Source of the DNA: an uncultured Flavobacteriaceae bacterium
Lineage (GTDB): Bacteria > Bacteroidota > Bacteroidia > Flavobacteriales > Flavobacteriaceae
Assembly (NCBI GenBank): GCA_947501845.1
Contig: CANMXP010000007.1
Coordinates: 1-64,000, forward strand
DNA: 64,000 nucleotides
Direction: 5' to 3'
Part shown: one piece after another, positions 8,752 through 18,200 of the stretch
Position numbering within the stretch: position 1 is the stretch's first letter
How the letters are laid out: each line of letters opens with the position of its first letter
Translations under genes and position numbers: made by a program
Notes under the pieces: model-generated
Database searches by the model: none
Told to the model about the DNA's origin: nothing
The model's input: the letters and a program-made list of their open reading frames with translations, nothing else

Positions 8752-8826
8752 TCGGGGTGGCAGGATTCGAACCTGCGACCTCCGCGTCCCAAACGCGGCG
8801 CGATAACCGGGCTACGCTACACCCCG
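8752..8826 (-). tRNA. tRNA-Pro (anticodon UGG)
   Basis: On the minus strand the sequence folds as a standard tRNA. The acceptor CGGGGTG pairs with CACCCCG, followed by discriminator A at 8752. The anticodon loop is TTTGGGA, giving anticodon TGG, and the T-arm is GCAGGTTCGAATCCTGC. CCA is not encoded. A remnant integrase lies just beyond the 3' end, suggesting past use as an attachment site. Confidence 0.95.
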
Positions 8827-8971
8827 AATTGGTTATCATTTTAGGATTGCAAATATAGTCTTTTTATTCATTTCACCATTTTTTATATAAAAATATTTAC
8901 CCTTAAATGTTATAAAAAAATATTCTCAAAAAAACTATAATTTAGCACACCTAAATAGAAACCATTAGCTT

Positions 8972-11272
8972 GTGCATTTTATAAAAAGAAGAATTGCTAT
9001 TTTACTTATTATTGGGTTCGCTCTTAATGCTTTGGGGCAATCAAAAATTAAAGGAAAAATTGTTGATAGAGATAATGGAACTATACTATCAAGCGTACAA
9101 ATAACAAATCTTGATAACCAGACTTCTATTGTTTCTAATTTAGATGGAACCTTTGAAATCTCTGAAACTAGTACCTATTCATTTAAAAAAGAAGGCTATC
9201 TTGAAAAGATTCTTGGATTAAAAGAGGGTTCATTCCATATTATTCAACTGGTTATGAATCCATCTGAATTAAATGAAGTTATTATTAACTCAAACCATAT
9301 TCCTAAAAAACTAAAAGAGGCAACAACATCAATAAGTATCATTCCTCTAAAAGCTATTGAACTTGGTAACGACATTAATATCTCATCAGTTTTAAACAGA
9401 ACCCCTGGAGTATTTATGCAAAGTGGAGCACTTAATACCAACCGAATTACAATTAGGGGTATTGGCTCAAGAAACTTATTCGGAACCGCAAAAATTAGAG
9501 CATACTTCAAAGATATCCCTTTAACAACAGGTAGCGGGGAAACTACTATTGAAGATTTTGAATTAAATACCATCTCACGTTTTGAAATTATTAAAGGTGC
9601 CGCTTCCAGTATTTATGGTGCTGGTCTTGGAGGAACTATTCATATAACACCTAAAAATGCTTTTTTTAATCAATCGAATGTAAATACAGGAATCTCAGTA
9701 GGCTCATTTGGATTGTCAAAAGGTCTTATAAATATTAATCACGGTACAACATCCCATAGTTTTAGAGCTACATATAGTAATACCAATAGTGATGGATATC
9801 GCGAAAACAACAAGTATACCAGACAAACTTTTACTGTAAACTCTAATCATTATATAAATAAAAAAAACGAACTATCCTTTTTAGCTAGTTATGTCGACCT
9901 GAAAGCATTTATTCCTAGTTCAATCAATGAGGACAGCTATCTGAACAGTCCTGAATCTGCAGCGTTTACTTGGAAACAATCACAAGGTTTTGAAGATTCT
10001 AAACGAGGAATTTTTGGCTTGTCATGGGATCACCAATATAGCAATCATACCCAACAAATAACCAGTATTTTTACTTCTTTTCATGATGCTTACGAACCAC
10101 GGCCTTTTAATATTTTAAAAGAAAACACTTTAGCCGTAGGTATTAGAAGTCGAATTTTAGGTGATACCAAATTTTTTAATAAAACGCTTAATTGGACGCT
10201 TGGTGGTGAGCTTTTTAAAGATACTTATAAATCTGAAACGTTTGAAAATTTATATCGAGATTTCCCTAATGGTACTGGGAGCGTTGAAGGCAATCAGTTA
10301 TCAAACTTTAAAGAACGGAGAAGCTATTATAATGCATTTTTTGAAACCACCTATAAGCTTTCAAAAAAAACAATACTCTCTATAGGCTTAAACCTAAATC
10401 AGACATCATATAATTTAAAAGATAGATTTCCTGTTTCAGCAAACAACCCAGATCAATCTGGCAATTTTAAATTCAAAAATATTATTTCTCCAAAATTTGG
10501 TATATATCATCAACTTTTCAAAGATGTTAGTATCTATTCAAATATTAGTCACGGTTTCTCTCCTATTTCATTAGATGAAACATTATTACCTGACGGACAA
10601 ATAAACACCAATCTAAAACCAGAGACTGGATGGAATTTTGAAATCGGTACGCGAGGTACTTTAATAAATAACCGTTTACAATTCAATTTATCACTTTACC
10701 GCTTAGCAATTAAAAATCTTTTAGTATCTCGTAGAGCTGCTCAAGATGAATTTATTGGTATAAATGCAGGAAGTACACAACATGATGGGCTAGAACTCTC
10801 ATTGAATTATGAATGGTTACAAAAAGAGGCATTATCTATAAACACCTTTGTAAACTACACACTTAATAATTTTAAATTCAAAGCGTTTATTGATGGTGAT
10901 AATAATTTTTCAGGTAATGACTTAACTGGGGTGCCTTCAGGTGTTTTTAATACGGGAATCAATATAGAATCATCTTTTGGAATTTATGGAAATATTAATT
11001 TTCAATATGTAGGCGACATCCCTATTACCGATAGTAACAACCTATACTCAGACAGTTATAATTTAACAAATTTTAAAATCGGATATAAAACATACTTTAA
11101 TAAAAAGCTAAACTTTAATCTTTTCTTAGGTATAAATAATATCTTTGATGAAACCTATGCATCACAAATCTTGATAAATGCATCTGGATTTAATGGTAAT
11201 GCGCCTAGGTTTTATTATCCTGGAAACCCTTTAAATTACTATACAGGAATAAATATAAATTATATGTTTTAA
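8972..11272 (+). CDS. TonB-dependent outer membrane receptor, possibly PQQ importer (PqqU-like)
   Basis: This 766-residue protein starts at GTG 8972 with a signal peptide ending near residue 22 (ALGQ). A carboxypeptidase-like beta domain follows (about 24-90, KIKGKIVDRDNG), then the plug (about 105-215, with RITIRGIGSRNLFGT and GAASSIYGAGLGGTI) and a 22-strand barrel ending in aromatic F. The plug motif GSRNLFG...IRAYFKDIP, the LPDGQ...NLKPETGWNFEIG segment and the end (NNIFDETYASQILIN) resemble, from memory, E. coli YncD/PqqU, which imports pyrroloquinoline quinone. The next gene is a PQQ-type sugar dehydrogenase, which fits. No SusD-like partner is present, arguing against glycan import. 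Receptor family sure; ligand inferred. Confidence 0.88.
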   Translation: MHFIKRRIAILLIIGFALNALGQSKIKGKIVDRDNGTILSSVQITNLDNQTSIVSNLDGTFEISETSTYSFKKEGYLEKILGLKEGSFHIIQLVMNPSELNEVIINSNHIPKKLKEATTSISIIPLKAIELGNDINISSVLNRTPGVFMQSGALNTNRITIRGIGSRNLFGTAKIRAYFKDIPLTTGSGETTIEDFELNTISRFEIIKGAASSIYGAGLGGTIHITPKNAFFNQSNVNTGISVGSFGLSKGLININHGTTSHSFRATYSNTNSDGYRENNKYTRQTFTVNSNHYINKKNELSFLASYVDLKAFIPSSINEDSYLNSPESAAFTWKQSQGFEDSKRGIFGLSWDHQYSNHTQQITSIFTSFHDAYEPRPFNILKENTLAVGIRSRILGDTKFFNKTLNWTLGGELFKDTYKSETFENLYRDFPNGTGSVEGNQLSNFKERRSYYNAFFETTYKLSKKTILSIGLNLNQTSYNLKDRFPVSANNPDQSGNFKFKNIISPKFGIYHQLFKDVSIYSNISHGFSPISLDETLLPDGQINTNLKPETGWNFEIGTRGTLINNRLQFNLSLYRLAIKNLLVSRRAAQDEFIGINAGSTQHDGLELSLNYEWLQKEALSINTFVNYTLNNFKFKAFIDGDNNFSGNDLTGVPSGVFNTGINIESSFGIYGNINFQYVGDIPITDSNNLYSDSYNLTNFKIGYKTYFNKKLNFNLFLGINNIFDETYASQILINASGFNGNAPRFYYPGNPLNYYTGININYMF

Positions 11273-11293
11273 AGTACCTATAAACAAAAAATT

Positions 11294-12418
11294 ATGAGAA
11301 CTATTTTTTCACTTTTATCAATAATCTTTATTTCATGCATGTCATGTGCACAGCAAACAGAATCTGAAGTAAAAGCCGAGACTCCTACTGCTATTAATTA
11401 TATAACGGAAGTCGTTGTTCCAGATTTAAACATTCCTTGGGGCATGGGCTACCTACCAGATGGCAGCATGCTTATTACTGAAAAGACTGGCGAGCTTATC
11501 CATTTTAAAAATGGTGTGAAAACAAATATTGAGGGCGTACCAGATATATACGTACGCGGCCAAGGAGGCTTAATGGATTTAAAATTACACCCTAATTATA
11601 AAAACAATGGATGGATCTATATATCGTATGCATCGCCAGAAGGAGAAGGTACTGGAGGTAACACCGCTATTTTAAGAGCGAAATTAGATAATAATACTTT
11701 AGTTGAAAAAGAACTACTTTATAAAGCTGAACCAAATACAAAAGGTGGTCGACATTGGGGATCTCGTATTGAATTTGATAATGAAGGTTACTTGTATTTT
11801 TCTATAGGAGATCGCGCTAATAGAGATGTAAACCCCCAAGATATTACGCGAGATTGTGGTAAAATTTACAGATTAAGTGACGACGGAAGCATTCCTAAAG
11901 ATAACCCTTTTATAAATACTGCCAACGCAAAAACTGCCATTTATAGCTATGGTCATAGAAATCCTCAAGGCATGGTAAAAAACCCGATTACAGGAAACAT
12001 TTGGGTTAATGAACATGGACCACAAGGTGGTGACGAAATTAACATCATACAAAAAGGAAAAAACTTTGGATGGCCAGTTATTTCATATGGTATCAACTAT
12101 GATGGTACCACGTTTACAGATATTACCGAAAAAGAAGGTATGGAACAACCCTTATTTTATTGGGTTCCTTCTATAGCACCAAGTGGTATGACTTTTATTT
12201 CTTCGAACATATATCCGAATTGGAAAGGAAGCATTCTTGTTGGTTCTTTAAAGTTTGAATACATTGAAAGGCTCGTTTTAGAAAACAATAAGGTTGTAAA
12301 ACGCGAAAAACTATTTGAAGGCATAGGTCGTGTTAGAAATGTACTGGAAGCCCCCGATGGTTATATCTATGCAGCTATTGAAGGTAAAGGTATTGTAAAG
12401 ATTATTCCAGAAAATTAA
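11294..12418 (+). CDS. PQQ-dependent soluble aldose sugar dehydrogenase, lipoprotein
   Basis: A 374-residue six-bladed beta-propeller of the GSDH/YliI (Asd) family. The N-terminus has a lipoprotein signal (FISCMSCAQQ), so it is anchored in the periplasm or outer membrane. Family motifs include LNIPWGMGYLPDGSML, GGLMDLKLHP, GGRHWGSRI (with the catalytic His), YSYGHRNPQGM, and NEHGPQGGDEIN. Such enzymes oxidise aldoses to lactones with PQQ as cofactor. It lies 21 bases after the TonB receptor and 34 bases before a c-type cytochrome, which could take the electrons. No PQQ biosynthesis genes are in the window, which is consistent with PQQ import. Substrate range is unknown. Confidence 0.88.
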   Translation: MRTIFSLLSIIFISCMSCAQQTESEVKAETPTAINYITEVVVPDLNIPWGMGYLPDGSMLITEKTGELIHFKNGVKTNIEGVPDIYVRGQGGLMDLKLHPNYKNNGWIYISYASPEGEGTGGNTAILRAKLDNNTLVEKELLYKAEPNTKGGRHWGSRIEFDNEGYLYFSIGDRANRDVNPQDITRDCGKIYRLSDDGSIPKDNPFINTANAKTAIYSYGHRNPQGMVKNPITGNIWVNEHGPQGGDEINIIQKGKNFGWPVISYGINYDGTTFTDITEKEGMEQPLFYWVPSIAPSGMTFISSNIYPNWKGSILVGSLKFEYIERLVLENNKVVKREKLFEGIGRVRNVLEAPDGYIYAAIEGKGIVKIIPEN

Positions 12419-12452
12419 ATTAATACATCCATCACTTAAAATTCAGTCATAC

Positions 12453-12869
12453 ATGAGATTTATTATAGTAAGCTTAACAACATTAATTACGGTAATTTTT
12501 ATTAATACAAATCAAAATAATCAACCGCAAACAGATCCTTTAAAAGAAAGTATAAAAAGAGGCCACGAAATCTATACCGATTTTTGTGTATCCTGTCATT
12601 TACCCTCAGGCAAAGGTGTAGAAAAGGTTTACCCTCCATTAGCGAATTCAGATTATCTTAAAAAAAATAGAGAAGCTAGTATTAGAGGTATTAAATATGG
12701 GCAAAAAGGCAGCATCGTTGTTAATGGAAAGACCTACAATGGTTTTATGGCTCCCATGGGCTTAAGTGATGATGAAGTTGCAGATGTTATGAACTATATT
12801 ACAAATAGCTGGGGAAATAAAAATGATAAAATAGTTACCGAAGAAGAGGTTGCTAAAATTAAAAAATAA
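12453..12869 (+). CDS. Periplasmic class I cytochrome c
   Basis: The 138-residue protein has an N-terminal membrane/signal segment (about 1-20) and one haem site CVSCH (C45, C48, H49). The distal Met ligand is probably M99 or M102 in NGFMAPMG. The helix DDEVADVMNYI closes a typical mono-haem fold. As the last gene of the receptor-sugar dehydrogenase unit it probably accepts electrons from the PQQ enzyme and passes them to a terminal oxidase. The signal segment lacks a lipobox, so it is either secreted or held by an uncleaved helix. Confidence 0.88.
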   Translation: MRFIIVSLTTLITVIFINTNQNNQPQTDPLKESIKRGHEIYTDFCVSCHLPSGKGVEKVYPPLANSDYLKKNREASIRGIKYGQKGSIVVNGKTYNGFMAPMGLSDDEVADVMNYITNSWGNKNDKIVTEEEVAKIKK

Positions 12870-12901
12870 GTAGTTCGCCTTTAAATAAATTTACATTTAG
12901 C

Positions 12902-12909
12902 TAACTTTG
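12902..12909 (+). promoter_or_regulatory. Promoter -7 element for udk
   Basis: TAACTTTG matches the Bacteroidota sigma-A -7 consensus TAnnTTTG exactly and lies 27 bases before the udk ATG. No TTG is seen at the expected -33 spacing, only TTCG a little further out. Confidence 0.55.
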
Positions 12910-12936
12910 TAAAAACTAACTAAACTAAAATTTATA

Positions 12937-13542
12937 ATGCTTATAATTGGAATTGCTGGTGGTACTGGCTGTGGTAAAACGACAGTTGTAAATCAGATAT
13001 TAAACGAGCTTCCCGAAGGTGAGGTTGGGGTGATTTCACAAGATTCTTATTATAAAGACACCACATATTTATCTTATGAAGAGCGGGTGAAAATTAATTT
13101 TGACCATCCACGCTCTATCGATTTTGATCTTTTAGCAGATCATTTAAAAGAACTTAAAAATAATAAACCAATACACCAACCCGTGTATTCGTTCGTTAAA
13201 CATAATAGAACTGGTGATACTATTTTAACCCACCCCAGAAAGGTAATGATTGTTGAAGGTATTTTAATTTTAACAAATCCAGATTTAAGGAAAATGTTCG
13301 ATATTAAAATATTTGTGCATGCAGACACAGACGAACGTTTAATAAGGCGTTTAAAGCGTGATATTTCTGAGCGTGGCAGAGATTTGGATGAAGTTTTAAC
13401 ACGGTACCAAACAACGTTAAAACCCATGCACGATCAATTTATCGAACCAATGAAAGAGTACGCAGACATTATTATACCCAATAATAAATATAATACTGTG
13501 GCTATCGACATCGTTAAAACCATAATAAACGAAAAACTATAA
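12937..13542 (+). CDS. udk: Uridine kinase
   Basis: The 201-residue protein is of typical length for bacterial uridine/cytidine kinase, which phosphorylates uridine and cytidine in pyrimidine salvage. It opens with the P-loop GGTGCGKT (residues 8-15). The family segments ISQDSYYKD, NFDHPRSIDFDLL, GDTILTHPRKVMIVEGIL, and RRLKRDISERGRDLDEVLTRY follow. It is directly followed by the FtsB-like gene with no gap, so the two share a transcript starting at the promoter near 12902. Confidence 0.95.
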   Translation: MLIIGIAGGTGCGKTTVVNQILNELPEGEVGVISQDSYYKDTTYLSYEERVKINFDHPRSIDFDLLADHLKELKNNKPIHQPVYSFVKHNRTGDTILTHPRKVMIVEGILILTNPDLRKMFDIKIFVHADTDERLIRRLKRDISERGRDLDEVLTRYQTTLKPMHDQFIEPMKEYADIIIPNNKYNTVAIDIVKTIINEKL

Positions 13543-13866
13543 ATGGCATTATTTAAGCATAAATTTTTTAAGCCTTTTAAAAATTGGTTTACCTTAATTT
13601 TGGTGACTTTTATAGTCTGGATGCTATTTTTTGATGCCAATTCGTGGATTATACACCATGAATTAAATACAGACATAGAAGCTTTAGAAAACGAAAAAGA
13701 ATATTATAAAAAAGAAATAGAAAAAGATAATAAAGCAATAAAAAAACTCAGCACCCCAGGTGGTTTAGAAAAATTTGCACGCGAAGAATACTATATGAAG
13801 CGCGATAATGAAGAAATCTATATTATTGAATACGAAGACAGTTTAAAAACTAAAAAAGATGAGTAA
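13543..13866 (+). CDS. Septum formation initiator protein, FtsB/DivIC family
   Basis: A small bitopic protein of 107 residues: a short basic cytoplasmic tail, one transmembrane helix (about residues 14-30), a coiled coil (about 38-70, rich in E, K and heptad hydrophobics), and the conserved ending GGLEKFAREEYYMKRDNEEIYII. This is the FtsB/DivIC architecture, which bridges FtsL and FtsQ in the divisome. It begins immediately after the udk stop and overlaps mutA by 8 bases, so expression is linked to both. Confidence 0.85.
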   Translation: MALFKHKFFKPFKNWFTLILVTFIVWMLFFDANSWIIHHELNTDIEALENEKEYYKKEIEKDNKAIKKLSTPGGLEKFAREEYYMKRDNEEIYIIEYEDSLKTKKDE

Positions 13867-15226
13867 TCATTTGTTTAATGAATTTAATTCGGTTTCAGCT
13901 AAACAATGGAAGCAAAAAATACAGTTCGATTTAAAAGGAGCTGATTATAATGATACGCTTGTTTGGAAAACTAATGAAGATATTTCAGTAAAACCATTTT
14001 ATCATGCAGATGATTTAAAAGACCAACCTGAAATTTCAAATATAGAAACCTCAACATGGAAGATTTGTCAATCTATTTTTGTTACTGATGCCAAAAAGTC
14101 TAATAAAAAGGCCATTGATGCTATTGAAAGAGGAGCCGAAAGCATTAAATTTATTATTCCTTCAGAAACTATTTCAATCAATGAATTAATAGAAGGTATT
14201 AACCCTGAATCTACACCTCTTTATTTCGAGTTACAATTTCTTTCTGAAACATTTATAAAACAGTTAATGGCTATGCCTTCCAATACAGGAATCCATATCC
14301 ACACAGACATTATAGGGAATCTAGCAAAAAGCGGTAACTGGTACTCTAATTTAAAAGATGATTTTTCTAGGTTCAATACAATAATAACACATACGAAATC
14401 ATTTTCAATTGATGTTTCGCTATACCAAAATGCAGGGGCCAACATAGTTCAGCAATTAGCATACGCCTTAGCACATGCCAATGAATATTTAAATTATATT
14501 GAAAACAATAAGGAAACCTTCCCCGTTATAGAAGTTACCTTCAATACGTCTGTAGGTACAAATTACTTCTTTGAAATTGCAAAATTGCGTGCATTACGAG
14601 TTCTTTGGGATAGCCTAACCACAGCATATAATACCAACTCAAATTGTTACATCTTAACAACCCCAACAAAACGCAATAAAACATTATACGACTATAACAC
14701 CAATATGCTACGCACAACTACAGAATGCATGAGTGCCATTCTTGGCGGTGCAAATAGTATCTATAACTTGCCATATGATGCTATTTATCATAAAGACAAC
14801 GAATTTGGCGAACGTATTGCCAGAAATCAACTATTGATTTCAAAACACGAAAGCTATTTCGATATGGTTAACAATCCTTCGGATGGAGCTTATTATATAG
14901 AATCTTTAACAATTCAACTAACCGAAAAAGCCTTAAGTTTATTTAAAGATATCGAGAAAAACGGCGGTTTTTTAAAGCAGTTAAAAGACGGTACCATTCA
15001 GCGAAAAATCAAAGCAAGCCGCACCAAAGAAGAAGCACAATTCAATACAAAAGAAGAAATACTATTAGGGACTAATAAGTACCCAAATACAGAGGATAAA
15101 ATGAAACAAGAGTTGGAACTTTATCCTTTTGTAAAAACGAATCAAAGAAAAACATTGATTGAACCCATAATTGAAAAACGATTAGCAGAACAAGTAGAAC
15201 AAGAACGACTAAAAAATGAACCTTAA
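13859..15226 (+). CDS. mutA: Methylmalonyl-CoA mutase small subunit, lacking the C-terminal cobalamin-like domain
   Basis: This 455-residue protein is the beta (small) subunit of methylmalonyl-CoA mutase, which with MutB interconverts succinyl-CoA and methylmalonyl-CoA. It follows the mutase TIM-barrel pattern: VEVTFNTSVGTNYFFEIAKLRALR around residues 225-245, then MLRTTTECMSAILGGANSIYNLPYD and GAYYIESLT. The classic Propionibacterium MutA has about 640 residues with a degenerate B12-binding domain; here the chain ends after the barrel with a charged tail, so that domain is absent. The subunit is catalytically inactive in known enzymes. It overlaps the FtsB-like gene, and a lipoprotein gene separates it from mutB. 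Confidence 0.88.
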   Translation: MSNHLFNEFNSVSAKQWKQKIQFDLKGADYNDTLVWKTNEDISVKPFYHADDLKDQPEISNIETSTWKICQSIFVTDAKKSNKKAIDAIERGAESIKFIIPSETISINELIEGINPESTPLYFELQFLSETFIKQLMAMPSNTGIHIHTDIIGNLAKSGNWYSNLKDDFSRFNTIITHTKSFSIDVSLYQNAGANIVQQLAYALAHANEYLNYIENNKETFPVIEVTFNTSVGTNYFFEIAKLRALRVLWDSLTTAYNTNSNCYILTTPTKRNKTLYDYNTNMLRTTTECMSAILGGANSIYNLPYDAIYHKDNEFGERIARNQLLISKHESYFDMVNNPSDGAYYIESLTIQLTEKALSLFKDIEKNGGFLKQLKDGTIQRKIKASRTKEEAQFNTKEEILLGTNKYPNTEDKMKQELELYPFVKTNQRKTLIEPIIEKRLAEQVEQERLKNEP

Positions 15227-15227
15227 A

Positions 15228-15863
15228 ATGAAATCTATTTTTAAAATTATTGTAATTACGCTAACATTCATTTTATTTAATTGTAAAAATGAAACCGTAC
15301 AACTAGAATATAAATATGCTGACAAACCTACTGTTTTAACTTGTGACAATCTAAATTCTGAACTTTATCAAGAAGCCTTATATGCTTTTGAAGACGATAT
15401 TTTTAAATATTATAAGGAGAAAAACTTTAAAAGTACACTGGTTAATGCTTATGCACAATTTACAAGAAACGCTCATTTTGGGAGGTTAAAGTATGAAGAT
15501 ATTATTTCAGAGCATTCAATAAAAGTTTTTAAAGCTTTAAAACAAGATGATAAATTATGGGATTCAGAGAACACAAAAAGCCATTTAAACTATAACAGTC
15601 CACTAATTAAATGTATCGTGAAAAACATAAAAGACAATAGCTTAAAAGCAACGTTTAATTCTCTACTATCAATCAATGATTTGAGTCCTGAACTTATGGG
15701 ACCTCCGCTTAGCACTAGATATAAAAATACTTTAAATGACAAGTATTTAGCTTCCTATATAGCCTTCGATTTTTATTATTCAAAATTTTTTGACATCGAT
15801 CTGTCTAAAATTAATTCAGATAAACCCGAACCTAAAGCAGATTCTAAAAAGAAACCCGAATAG
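15228..15863 (+). CDS. Hypothetical lipoprotein between mutA and mutB
   Basis: About 211 residues. The preferred start is the ATG at 15228, because the lipoprotein signal (basic KSIFK, hydrophobic stretch, LFNC lipobox) follows directly; an ATG at 15216 inside the mutA end is also possible. The mature part is rich in Lys, Asp and aromatic residues, largely helical in appearance, and ends in a charged Pro/Lys tail. I recognise no domain. It overlaps or abuts mutA and ends 2 bases before the mutB start, so it is transcribed with both. A metabolic link to the mutase is not implied by sequence. Confidence 0.75.
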   Translation: MKSIFKIIVITLTFILFNCKNETVQLEYKYADKPTVLTCDNLNSELYQEALYAFEDDIFKYYKEKNFKSTLVNAYAQFTRNAHFGRLKYEDIISEHSIKVFKALKQDDKLWDSENTKSHLNYNSPLIKCIVKNIKDNSLKATFNSLLSINDLSPELMGPPLSTRYKNTLNDKYLASYIAFDFYYSKFFDIDLSKINSDKPEPKADSKKKPE

Positions 15864-15865
15864 TA

Positions 15866-18031
15866 TTGAGAAAGGACCTTCAACATATCGCAATAAATAG
15901 AAAACAAAAAAAGTCTAAAACTGAAAATTCAAAAGTTTTTTCGACAGCTGAAGGCATAACTGTTAAATCATCCTATTCAAAAGATGATATTAAGGACCTT
16001 GAGCATCTTGGATTTATTGCTGGGATCGCACCAAACTTACGAGGGCCTTACAGTACAATGTATGTTAGAAGACCTTGGACTATTAGACAATATGCTGGTT
16101 TTAGTACTGCTGAAGAAAGCAATGCCTTTTACAGACGTAACTTAGCTGCGGGGCAAAAAGGACTTTCCGTGGCTTTCGATTTAGCGACGCATAGAGGCTA
16201 TGATAGTGACCATGAGCGTGTGGTTGGTGATGTTGGAAAAGCTGGCGTTGCCATCGATTCGGTTGAAGACATGAAAATTCTGTTCGATCAGATTCCATTG
16301 GATAAAATGTCTGTTTCCATGACCATGAACGGTGCTGTATTGCCTATAATGGCATTTTACATTGTGGCTGCCCAAGAGCAAGGCGTAATGCCCGAGCAAC
16401 TTACGGGCACCATTCAAAATGATATTTTAAAGGAGTTTATGGTGCGTAATACATATATTTACCCGCCTACGCCTTCCATGAAAATTATTTCAGATATTTT
16501 TGAATATACAAGTAAAAACATGCCCAAGTTTAATAGTATAAGTATCTCTGGGTACCATATGCAAGAAGCTGGAGCCACCTGTGATATTGAATTGGCCTAC
16601 ACCCTAGCCGATGGTTTAGAGTATATTAGAAAAGGATTAGCCGTAGGCATGGACATAGATACCTTTGCACCTCGCTTATCTTTCTTTTGGGCCATAGGCA
16701 TGAACCATTTTATGGAGATTGCTAAAATGCGTGCAGCACGTATGCTCTGGGCAAAATTGGTAAAGCAATTTAATCCTAAAAATGAGAAATCCTTAACCCT
16801 TCGTACCCATTGTCAAACTAGTGGTTGGAGCTTAACAGAACAAGACCCTTTCAATAATGTAGCCAGAACAACTATAGAAGCTGCTGCTGCTGCCTTTGGC
16901 GGCACCCAAAGCTTACACACCAATGCATTAGATGAAGCCATTGCTTTACCAACCGATTTCTCGGCCCGAATAGCCAGAAACACCCAAATATATTTACAAG
17001 AAGAAACAAAAATCACCAAAACTGTCGACCCATGGGCTGGAAGCTATTACGTTGAAAAGCTCACACACGATATGGCAGCAAAAGCCTGGAGTTTAATTGA
17101 AGAAGTTGAAGCCTTAGGCGGTATGACTAAAGCTATAGAAGCTGGTATTCCAAAAATTCGAATTGAAGAAGCCGCTGCTAAAAAACAAGCCCGTATAGAT
17201 TCAGGTCAGGATATTATTGTAGGTGTTAACAAATATAGACTCGAAGAAGAAGAAGCAATTTCAACACTTGAAGTTGACAACCAAACGGTTAGAAACCAAC
17301 AAATAGAGCGTTTAAATAAAATTAAATCCGAACGAAATTCCGAAAAAGTCAAGTCAGCATTATTAAAATTAACCGAAGCTGCTAAATTTTCCTTAAATTC
17401 GGATAAGTCTAATTCAAAAACCCTACACTTTCGTGAGGATTATAATTTATTAGCTTTAGCAGTAGAAGCTGCTCGCGAACGTGCTACCCTTGGAGAAATA
17501 AGTAATGCTTTGGAAGTTGAGTTTGGACGCTACAAAGCTCAAATAAAATCATTTTCTGGTGTGTATAGTAAAGAAATAAAAGACGACGAATCTTTCAAAA
17601 AAGCACAACAATTAGCCGATGTTTTTGCTGAACAAGACGGAAGAAGACCTCGTATTATGATTGCAAAAATGGGGCAGGACGGTCATGACCGTGGTGCCAA
17701 AGTCGTAGCTACGGGTTATGCCGATGTTGGCTTCGACGTAGATATTGGCCCACTATTTCAAACGCCTCAAGAAGCCGCAAAACAAGCCGTTGAAAACGAT
17801 GTACATATTCTTGGCGTTTCTTCATTAGCGGCAGGTCACAAAACCTTAGTGCCACAAGTTATTGAAGCTTTAAAATCCTATGGCCGAGACGATATTATGG
17901 TTATAGTAGGTGGCGTCATACCAAAACAAGATTATCAATACTTATTCGATGCAGGTGCTATAGCTGTATTTGGCCCTGGAACCAAAATTAGTGATGCAGC
18001 TATTAAAATCTTAGAGATTTTAATAGATTAA
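15866..18031 (+). CDS. mutB: Methylmalonyl-CoA mutase large (catalytic) subunit
   Basis: The 721-residue protein is the adenosylcobalamin-dependent catalytic subunit. It starts at TTG 15866 (RKDLQHIAI, the usual family start). The barrel carries [28 protein letters not shown] near residue 55 and [15 protein letters not shown] near 320. The C-terminal B12-binding domain (about 590-721) has the DxHxxG motif with D605, H607 (lower axial cobalt ligand) and G610, then GVSSLAAGH and GGVIP. It converts methylmalonyl-CoA and succinyl-CoA in propionate or branched-chain metabolism. No meaB chaperone gene is visible beside it. Confidence 0.95.
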   Translation: MRKDLQHIAINRKQKKSKTENSKVFSTAEGITVKSSYSKDDIKDLEHLGFIAGIAPNLRGPYSTMYVRRPWTIRQYAGFSTAEESNAFYRRNLAAGQKGLSVAFDLATHRGYDSDHERVVGDVGKAGVAIDSVEDMKILFDQIPLDKMSVSMTMNGAVLPIMAFYIVAAQEQGVMPEQLTGTIQNDILKEFMVRNTYIYPPTPSMKIISDIFEYTSKNMPKFNSISISGYHMQEAGATCDIELAYTLADGLEYIRKGLAVGMDIDTFAPRLSFFWAIGMNHFMEIAKMRAARMLWAKLVKQFNPKNEKSLTLRTHCQTSGWSLTEQDPFNNVARTTIEAAAAAFGGTQSLHTNALDEAIALPTDFSARIARNTQIYLQEETKITKTVDPWAGSYYVEKLTHDMAAKAWSLIEEVEALGGMTKAIEAGIPKIRIEEAAAKKQARIDSGQDIIVGVNKYRLEEEEAISTLEVDNQTVRNQQIERLNKIKSERNSEKVKSALLKLTEAAKFSLNSDKSNSKTLHFREDYNLLALAVEAARERATLGEISNALEVEFGRYKAQIKSFSGVYSKEIKDDESFKKAQQLADVFAEQDGRRPRIMIAKMGQDGHDRGAKVVATGYADVGFDVDIGPLFQTPQEAAKQAVENDVHILGVSSLAAGHKTLVPQVIEALKSYGRDDIMVIVGGVIPKQDYQYLFDAGAIAVFGPGTKISDAAIKILEILID

Positions 18032-18200
18032 TAGACCTCTTATTCATTTTTGAATTTTATTCAAAAAAATATAAAGCATTAAAATTTCTGCAACAAAACG
18101 CCTAGTAAGCTAATACATCTATTTTAAACAAATTATCAGTAAATTCTTCTTTTAATATTCAAAATAGTTGTACTTTTATTATCCCCTATCATAAAAAGTT

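Noticed and set aside
8656-8844. A 62-codon plus-strand frame containing GWQDSNLRPPRPK
   Set aside because: It is the antisense translation of the tRNA-Pro gene, a well-known false gene.
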